64,000 nucleotides of DNA from Archegozetes longisetosus (lineage: Eukaryota; Arthropoda; Arachnida; Sarcoptiformes; Trhypochthoniidae), in contig JAEMBT020000005.1 of NCBI GenBank assembly GCA_018873245.2, positions 5,194,001 through 5,258,000 of the forward strand, read 5' to 3'. Below are positions 57,607 to 64,000 of this stretch, piece by piece (the first letter of the stretch is position 1; each line of letters starts with the position of its first letter). Below the pieces are notes generated by a model. It was given only the letters and a program-made list of their open reading frames with translations. It ran no database searches and was not told the origin of the DNA. Both the position numbers and the translations under genes were made by a program.

Positions 57607-59044
57607 TCAAAGTTCTAGAAATGGGGGGTTTGCAGGTGTTTTGTGAAAACTCCAGACTTGGTGAGAGTCAGCACAAGAGTACAAGGGCTGCCGAAAGTGA
57701 GTAACAGAGTTATTCTTATTATAACTTGTAATTTGTTCTTCTGGTTGACAAGTATTTTGATTTTGGTCTTCTTTATCAAGTTTCAAATAGATTTGAATTC
57801 TAGTGGGTAGTTGTAGTTTCATTATATCGCTATCAGTTTTCATTCTTTTAAGTATAACATCTCGACATCTAAAACATTTCAAATCAATTATAACATTTAA
57901 CCAATTAGAAACTTAATAAATTTGAAAATTTGTTCAAATCATACCTGTCTTGCAAATTGAAATATTCTCGCCTCATATTTGTCAGAGTCATCTCCGTTTT
58001 AGCTGCTGTCGAACAGATCATAGGATACAAATCTTCCTTAATTAAGTGCAATCCAGTGAAGGCAACTCCGAGTGATATTCCGTCCTTATAATAAGTAAGA
58101 GTACCTTCTCTTGAATCAAATAGAAGTCCAACAGTTGTTGACTCGTTCTCACGAAAAGGTCGAGTATATGTTCGCCACTGGCCGTTGTGCCAAAGTAGCC
58201 CTTTATGTGATCTGTAAATATGTTTGGTTCGTCACTACTAAGTTTTCAATCTAGAGTTACAGTCGACTCTCTCTATACTGAAGCCGGATATAGTGAACAA
58301 CACTTTTTGAAAAATTATTTGATTCGCACACTCTGTGCACTATATCCGATACAGTCTGATCCAGTTATAGGCAACTAGTCAGCGCATAGGAAATAAGTTG
58401 CCTGTAACCGAGTTTGCTTATTACCGAGTTGCCTATAACCAGGTCAGACTGTATAGAGAACTCCCGTTATAATCAACGTGTTTCTAATGCATAGGGTATT
58501 CACTATAGTGAGAGGCCACTGTACAGGAAAATATTTTGACTGATTGAGTTTATTTACAGTCCAAAGCTGTGCTGATCCTCTCCAATCATATTAAGGAATG
58601 AGTCGGCGTGTAATCTCGAAGACTTAGTTCCCACACCAAACATCATACTTGTGCCAAAGATACGATCCGAGACTACAATCTGACAAAAACAGTTAATGAG
58701 TTGTAGATTTCAAGGCTACAAGTGGTTTGGAGGTCTGTATTGACTTACTTCCCAATAAAATCTTGCGGAATAGCGATTAAGAGCTCGGGTGCCTCTGACC
58801 CCTGCGGTCCCATTACTCCACTTTGGATGGAAATGAGCGATATGTAAATTAGGACCATAGAGAACAACCTAACATACAATATGTTCAAATATCATAACTC
58901 ATGTCTAATAATCAGTTTGTGTTCGCTCTATCAAACCTCGTGTGACTTATCCCGTTTGTCCCAATGCCAGTTGTCTTTGCATCCAGAGTGCAACGGAATT
59001 GTTGCGTAATTGCGTTTGTTTTTATTGATATGATTAGCTGTCAT
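57607..59044 (-). CDS. SPSB3: SPRY domain-containing SOCS box protein 3
   Basis: SPSB3 is a substrate receptor for a cullin-RING ubiquitin ligase; its SPRY domain binds targets and its SOCS box recruits Elongin B/C. Five exons (59044-58937, 58868-58749, 58679-58558, 58211-57945, 57868-57607) give 292 residues in frame. The SPRY core is plain: 'AHFHPKWSNGTAGVRGTRAL', 'VVSDRIFGTSMMFGVGTKSS', 'SFGLSHKGLLWHNGQW', 'FRENESTTVGLLFDSREG', 'YKDGISLGVAFTG' and 'LYPMICSTAAKTEMTLT'. The SOCS-like part follows, 'LQDRCRDVILKR' to 'LPTRIQIYLKL'. The 45-odd residues after it are not a family feature. The third intron carries two nested MITEs. Confidence 0.93.
58260..58521. mobile_element. Outer Tc1/mariner-type MITE in SPSB3 intron
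   Basis: Left end 'cagtcgactctc' at 58260 and right end 'gagaggccactg' at 58521 are imperfect inverted repeats, each flanked by TA (58258-58259 and 58522-58523), the target duplication of Tc1/mariner/pogo elements. The body has an internal palindrome ('ccggatatagtgaac' and 'gtgcactatatccg'). The element is split by a second MITE at 58352-58451. Confidence 0.7.
58352..58451. mobile_element. Inner 100-bp MITE nested in the outer MITE
   Basis: The ends 'cagtctgatccagttatagg' and its near-perfect reverse complement (58424-58451, including 'cctataaccaggtcagactg') are flanked by TA on both sides (58350-58351 and 58452-58453). About 28 bp of terminal repeat in 100 bp total, with fewer mismatches than the outer element, shows a later insertion. 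Confidence 0.8.
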
Positions 59045-59917
59045 TACGTGCTGCTCATAATGTATTTCTTGCTAAAGTTACTCAATGTCAGAGAAAGATT
59101 TTTTGTGACACCTGTACAAATTAGATATGAAAAAATTAGATCAAATCTAGTTTGTCTGCACTTTGTCATCCATTTTTTACTGATAAGATAATCGCTATCA
59201 CAATCGGTTCTAACTCTTTCCTATATTTAATAGCTTTTCGTTTGGCAAGTCCGTTATCAAACGGTTTGATTTTTTCTAATGGTCCTCATTGTCCCCTTAT
59301 ATTTATTGCTCCATATTTTTAATAAAGTTTTGAAAAGTGTTTGCAAAGCTATGATTGTAATAAAGAGGCAAATGGTATAACCGAAAATTGGTTCAGAAAA
59401 GCAGAGGCGAATGAGGTGCATGACCGTTACCAATGAACGGTTATTTGACTCAATGGTAGATACAGCTGCCATTAGAGCCGATAAGACACAACTTAGCCCT
59501 TGTTCTCTTTTCCCATAAAACACGACTCATTCCGACACATAACTGCACGCAATACTTGGTACTATACCTCATGCTATATCTCACACTATACTTCATACTA
59601 TCGACTCTCATCCCCCGCATCACAATTCAATACAATGGATGTGACGTAAATCTATTGTTACACTTTTTACATATGTAATCGCGAAATACCGGTCAAATAA
59701 GAACTAAAGCAAAAGTAAGCCCTGCTGATTGTGTGCTATCTTTGCTTTATAAAAACTTATACTATACTGGCACATATACGCAATCTGAAATTGTCTCAAA
59801 TACGAATCAACTGCATTTGGTATATGCTTTACATCCTCACAATTCAATCATTTTTCAAAGTTTAAGTTCAAACTGCAGTGTCCTCAAGATTTAATAAATA
59901 ATCGAAAGAAGAAAACA

Positions 59918-59920
<3 letters not shown>
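59045..59920. other. Upstream region of SPSB3
   Basis: No second gene was recognised. A short tandem run of 12-bp units (ctatacctcatg, ctatatctcaca, ctatacttcata) lies near 59562-59600. Confidence 0.4.

Positions 59921-59964
<44 letters not shown>
59921..59964. repeat. (GA)n microsatellite
   Basis: An uninterrupted run of about 22 GA dinucleotides, the purest simple repeat in the window. Confidence 0.95.
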
Positions 59965-59965
<1 letters not shown>

Positions 59966-62900
59966 GTCGTCGTCTTTTTATAAACTTCTTTACTAAATAA
60001 CAATAGACTTTAAGCTACTTTCACTTTTTTGGAAGCCAGAGTACTCGTGGTCTCACCCCCGCTTGTGTTGCAGTCTGTCTGATCAGGCGGTCATACAAAT
60101 GTGTGATACAGTACAATACCCTTAATTGAACAGCTGTCTAAAGCTGAACTTATGCTGTGCTATACAGTAGGTCTAACTAGAACGTAGGAATAGTTCGCGA
60201 CACGCGCGTCGAGTCTTATGCATTGATCCCCAGACAGTTGGTATGAGGGGGTATCAAACTCATGTTAAATGAGAGGGAATGTTATTCGACTACCACCTGA
60301 TCACTGTATTCCCCATCAGTAGTCTCTCAGCTGCATCGATAAACCATAATGTTATGGCCAAAATCCCGGCCGTTACTGATCACGAGCACGTCTGTGATCG
60401 ATGAATATGTTGTGATGAGTTCTGTGTTTTACTCTCTAACCGTTGCATTTTTACTTTATGTATCATAATTAACTCACTCGTTAGTGTTTATCTACCATGA
60501 AACTCCTTCAACTTTTATGGTACTAATTTTCTCTGAAAACCTACCATTCTATACATCCAGACATCTACTCCTTGTTTCAAGCTTATGCTCAAAGTTTCCC
60601 ATTGCATAAGTATTACTATTTCGAAAGACTATAAGATAATTACCATTTGAAAGAAGAAAACCAGTAAAATAATGCGCATTTTGCAATGCAATTTTAAACA
60701 TGGCTAAGTTTTGTTAACAATAGTCTTAATTAGAATTTAAGGTTTAATATTTGAGAAAATTAAAACTTAATCTCATCACTTCATAACAAGTTTATAACAA
60801 AAAGATAGAAATTTTCTATATTTGAAGTGAGCCCAACAAACAAATAATGCAAAGAATAGAAATATAAAAACAAGTACTTACATTAATTGATTCGTCTATC
60901 ATTTGAAATAATTCAAATAAATTATAACATTTGAAGACTAAATTAATATAAAACAGAATATATACTAAACTTTATAAAATTGACAAAACTTGTCACTTGC
61001 AATATTGGGCAAAAATTGCGAATCAAACACAACAAGACAACTGAGAAAAATGTTATGAAGGAAGCTTTGAAGGCGCGTGCAGTCCTCCAAAAGTTTCCCC
61101 ATCGCATAGTTAGCTCTCCCCATATGACACGCGCTGGTCTGCTCCGGCACGTGCCAACTCTCTTGACGTCATCTTTACTCTCGTGCGGCTCTGTTACTGA
61201 TATTTGGGTGTACGTCTTCTCTGAGTTTGTTACCCTTAGCTGATGGTAAATCCCAACCTGAATGCCTACTGCAACAGCTCTTTTCATGTGCTCTTCTAGA
61301 GTACGAAAATAAAAATCAAAAGCATTGACTGCACCCGCTTTGCAACACAATCGTCTCTAACGGACAAATGAAAGTAATTTCTTTAAACACATTTTTGTGT
61401 TTTTTCTTTGACAGTTGTAAATAATGTCTCGTGCCGTTGTGCTGGATGCAGATTTCAGTTTCAAAACTGATATCAACCGTTTTGATGGTTTTGATTTTGA
61501 CGCTACATTAAATACCTAACAATAGTTTTTAAGCTTATGCCTTAATACTTTCAGTTGAATCACAAAAAGCTTGCGTTTATTAACAATTGCAGACAGAAAA
61601 CGGTTCAACCGGACTAAAATATTCCTCATCTGCAAGAGTAAAACTCAAATATTTAGTTATTGCAAGGTTGATCAAATGTCAAATTGGTTCAATCAATGTG
61701 AAAACATTCAAATACATTTGAAACGCATTTGATATTGGTTGAAAAGTTGATCAATTTTATAAATCTAATCAGCGTGATAAACAGAATATACGAACAATTT
61801 GATAAGAATAAGTATGAATGATAAAAATATGTTTCTATATTTATAGCGCGAACCTATGACTTATGCATCATTTGCATTGTTCTGATAGATAGGAAAATTG
61901 AACGATAATTATTTCATTAGAGAACAATAGATACTTGTAATCTATCTAAAAGTTGCATTCATTACTTAATAAGTTTAGTAATTCACCTTTTATATGAATC
62001 TGAACCACTGTAACAATAAATTTGATCTAACACTTGACGAATTCGTGAACCATTACACAGATGTGTCTTTATAGGCGCTCACAGCTCTAATCAAGCTTTG
62101 ATTATTTAACTGATTTCTAGAGCTGAACAAAAGTTCATACAAATAGTTGAAATACACATCAAAATGACATAAGACAAAGACAAAATATTGAAAACTTGGA
62201 TTTTGATCTTGACGACAGAAATGGCAAACAAAGCGTATCTTATACAAATCTTACTGAATTTAGTTGTATTTCTAAATTACAAATTTGTAGAAATCAATGT
62301 ACTTACAGTTTAAACAAACAACCAGATGTATTGAAATAGCGACTTGAGCGAGAAAAAAATCTGGTTCTTTCTGTTGATTATTTCATTGTTCTGATTATGG
62401 AGTGAATCGAGTGTCAGATCGCATAATCAAATAAGCCACTGCCTGACGACGCAATTCGATCGATTTTAGGAGTGCTTTGCTGGTGATCTTTGGGTAACTA
62501 TTGGATACAATACAGCCTCACTAATGACAAACTTGCTATTAAAAGGGCGAGACATCGTTCAACCATTGAATCCATTATTATTTACTGAAAAATCATAGGC
62601 CACTAATTTAATGCAAAATAGTTTTCTGGTTATAAAATAAGTTTTATTAGTAAAAGATTCACGAGTGAAAATCATCTGCTCTTAATTTATTTATAAATAC
62701 TTTGCTGTCTGATTCAGCTGCGCCTCAGTTTTAAGCTCAGACTCACCTAATGATAGACCTAACAACTTGAATCTTGCTAACCTTACATAACATAACGGAA
62801 TGAATGATATTTCGTATGCTGATCAATAAAATAACTTCTAATTTTCCATATTGAGTCGAAATCGAAATATGGAAAACTTGTGCAAAGGAAGTGCACAGAA

Positions 62901-64000
62901 AAGCCATAATAGTGTAAAGCATTGATAAGTATTGAGTATAAAGAACCCGCACTTTTTCTAAAACTAGCATAGACTATATGCTGAAGTTGTTATATTTTTG
63001 CATTATTCAAATCTCTTATCAGTGAAGCAAAAATCAAATTGATTAAACCAGCTTTAAATGTAGAATAATGAACCACTAGTTTGAATTGAATACGTACACA
63101 AATGCATTATAAGTTTTATATATTATACATTGCTTAACGCAACACATCATAAACCATCTGCTATTCAAAAGTGTTGAAGTGTGCTCTCGATTTGTATGAG
63201 ACCAAAACCAAAATCAACTTTTTCTATAAGTTCAGAGTTCAATTGAAAAGCACACGCAGGAAGTCTTTATTATGTTAAGTTCCCTAATCTTTATGCAATT
63301 GAATGCCGATTAAACGGAAATCGAAAATCCTGATTATTAATAGGTGTCAAATTCGTGAATTTGCCATAATCTAATCTTTTGTCAAAAGTAATAGTTCAGA
63401 AAAGAAAGTTTTGCATAAGTTTTGTCAAATTTTTGCCAAAGCTTTACTTTGTTCTCAGACGTATGTCAATTCAGACTAGAAATACTGTTAACCTTATATC
63501 TGAGGCCCGAAACAATAGTATCAGAATTTGCTTCCAGAATAATTATTTATAATGAGTGAAGAACCTGTCAGAGGATGAAACTGACGATTTGTGCAATAGA
63601 CCACATCACCGGATCATTTAAGCCATGAAAGCATCGCTTGAAGCTCGCATATGACTGCTTTTGTGCTGACCTGTGCTTCTCTCCTGTAATCTATAGGTTT
63701 CCTAAACAAAACCAGATGCTCATCAAAACAATATCATCAGCGCTTATGTACCACATAATGTTCAAAGTTTGTATTTTTAATGCTTAATTAATCATACAGT
63801 CTTTCTATTTTAGCAACAGATTCTTTCTACAAATTTTGTTTTATTTCAGTGTCTTATTCACAAAAAAAACTTTATTTTCCGATATATATTCATTGAACAC
63901 TCTTTTCAGAGAATATATTCTTTGTTGAAAATGAAAGTTGTGCTGACCCGCATCAAAGGTTACTTATATATGAGCACTAGTACGAGGAGAAATGCGGGTA
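59965..64000. other. Right-hand region without recognised gene
   Basis: Mostly AT-rich. Two blocks (about 60040-60460 and 61040-61340) are clearly richer in G+C; the second contains a CRE-like TGACGTCA near 61163. A 31-codon frame at 61424-61519 follows a good acceptor-like site but is too short to call. At the right edge an ATG at 63931 opens a frame running off the window. None of these could be assigned to a family. Confidence 0.4.

Noticed and set aside
60943-61350. Minus-strand open frame of about 135 codons in the GC-richer block
   Set aside because: It lacks an ATG at its left end, has no recognisable domain, and the higher GC alone lowers stop frequency. Another frame on the opposite strand is also open there.
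63931-64000. ATG frame running off the right edge after an acceptor-like site
   Set aside because: Only about 23 codons, with no family resemblance; too little to call a partial gene.

Overview
This is a eukaryotic window: AT-rich, with intron-split genes on both strands, GT-AG introns often 55-85 bp long, and several transposon remnants. The gene set (glial-cells-missing, a divergent ionotropic receptor, a GMC oxidoreductase, FAM91A1, SLC38A10, a MYT1-type factor) fits an arthropod. The short introns, low GC and locally multiplied RCC1/kinase genes would suit an acariform mite, but that placement is inference. Ten of the eleven recognised protein genes could be assembled exon by exon with phases that agree across every junction; the eleventh, SLC38A10-like, is a single open exon.

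Layout. 1-173: start of an RCC1-family gene running off the left edge (-). 673-1396: large palindromic repeat. 1924-7121: MED23 (-), 13 exons. 7907-10488: mitochondrial ABC transporter ABCB8 (+). 11460-14191: FAM91A1 (+). 14495-15037: small unresolved gene, possibly PSMG4-like (+). 15638-17356: ionotropic receptor (+). 17431-17733: interrupted coding fragment. 18321-18946: hAT-type non-autonomous element with a perfect 8-bp target duplication, an internal array of heat-shock-element motifs and a TATA box. 19351-23137: tandem RCC1 / protein-kinase genes with frame breaks. 24808-26323: MYT1-like C2HC zinc-finger gene (+). 27369-28730: syntenin (+). 30696-38298: FIP200/RB1CC1 (+). 38862-43439: gcm (-). 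43440-50167: 6.7 kb without a recognisable gene. 50168-52919: GMC oxidoreductase (+). 53226-55289: SLC38A10-like transporter (-). 55794-56930: EIF3H (+). 57607-59044: SPSB3 (-) with two nested MITEs in one intron. 59045-64000: no gene recognised.

Most genes are unrelated housekeeping or developmental genes: transcription (MED23, gcm, MYT1-like), translation (EIF3H), autophagy (RB1CC1), trafficking (FAM91A1, syntenin), transport (ABCB8, SLC38A10) and ubiquitin targeting (SPSB3). The least explained part is the RCC1/kinase family: three copies or parts in 64 kb, one combining RCC1-like repeats with a kinase resembling eIF2-alpha kinases. A transposon-borne, heat-shock-like promoter faces that kinase gene from about 0.6 kb upstream.
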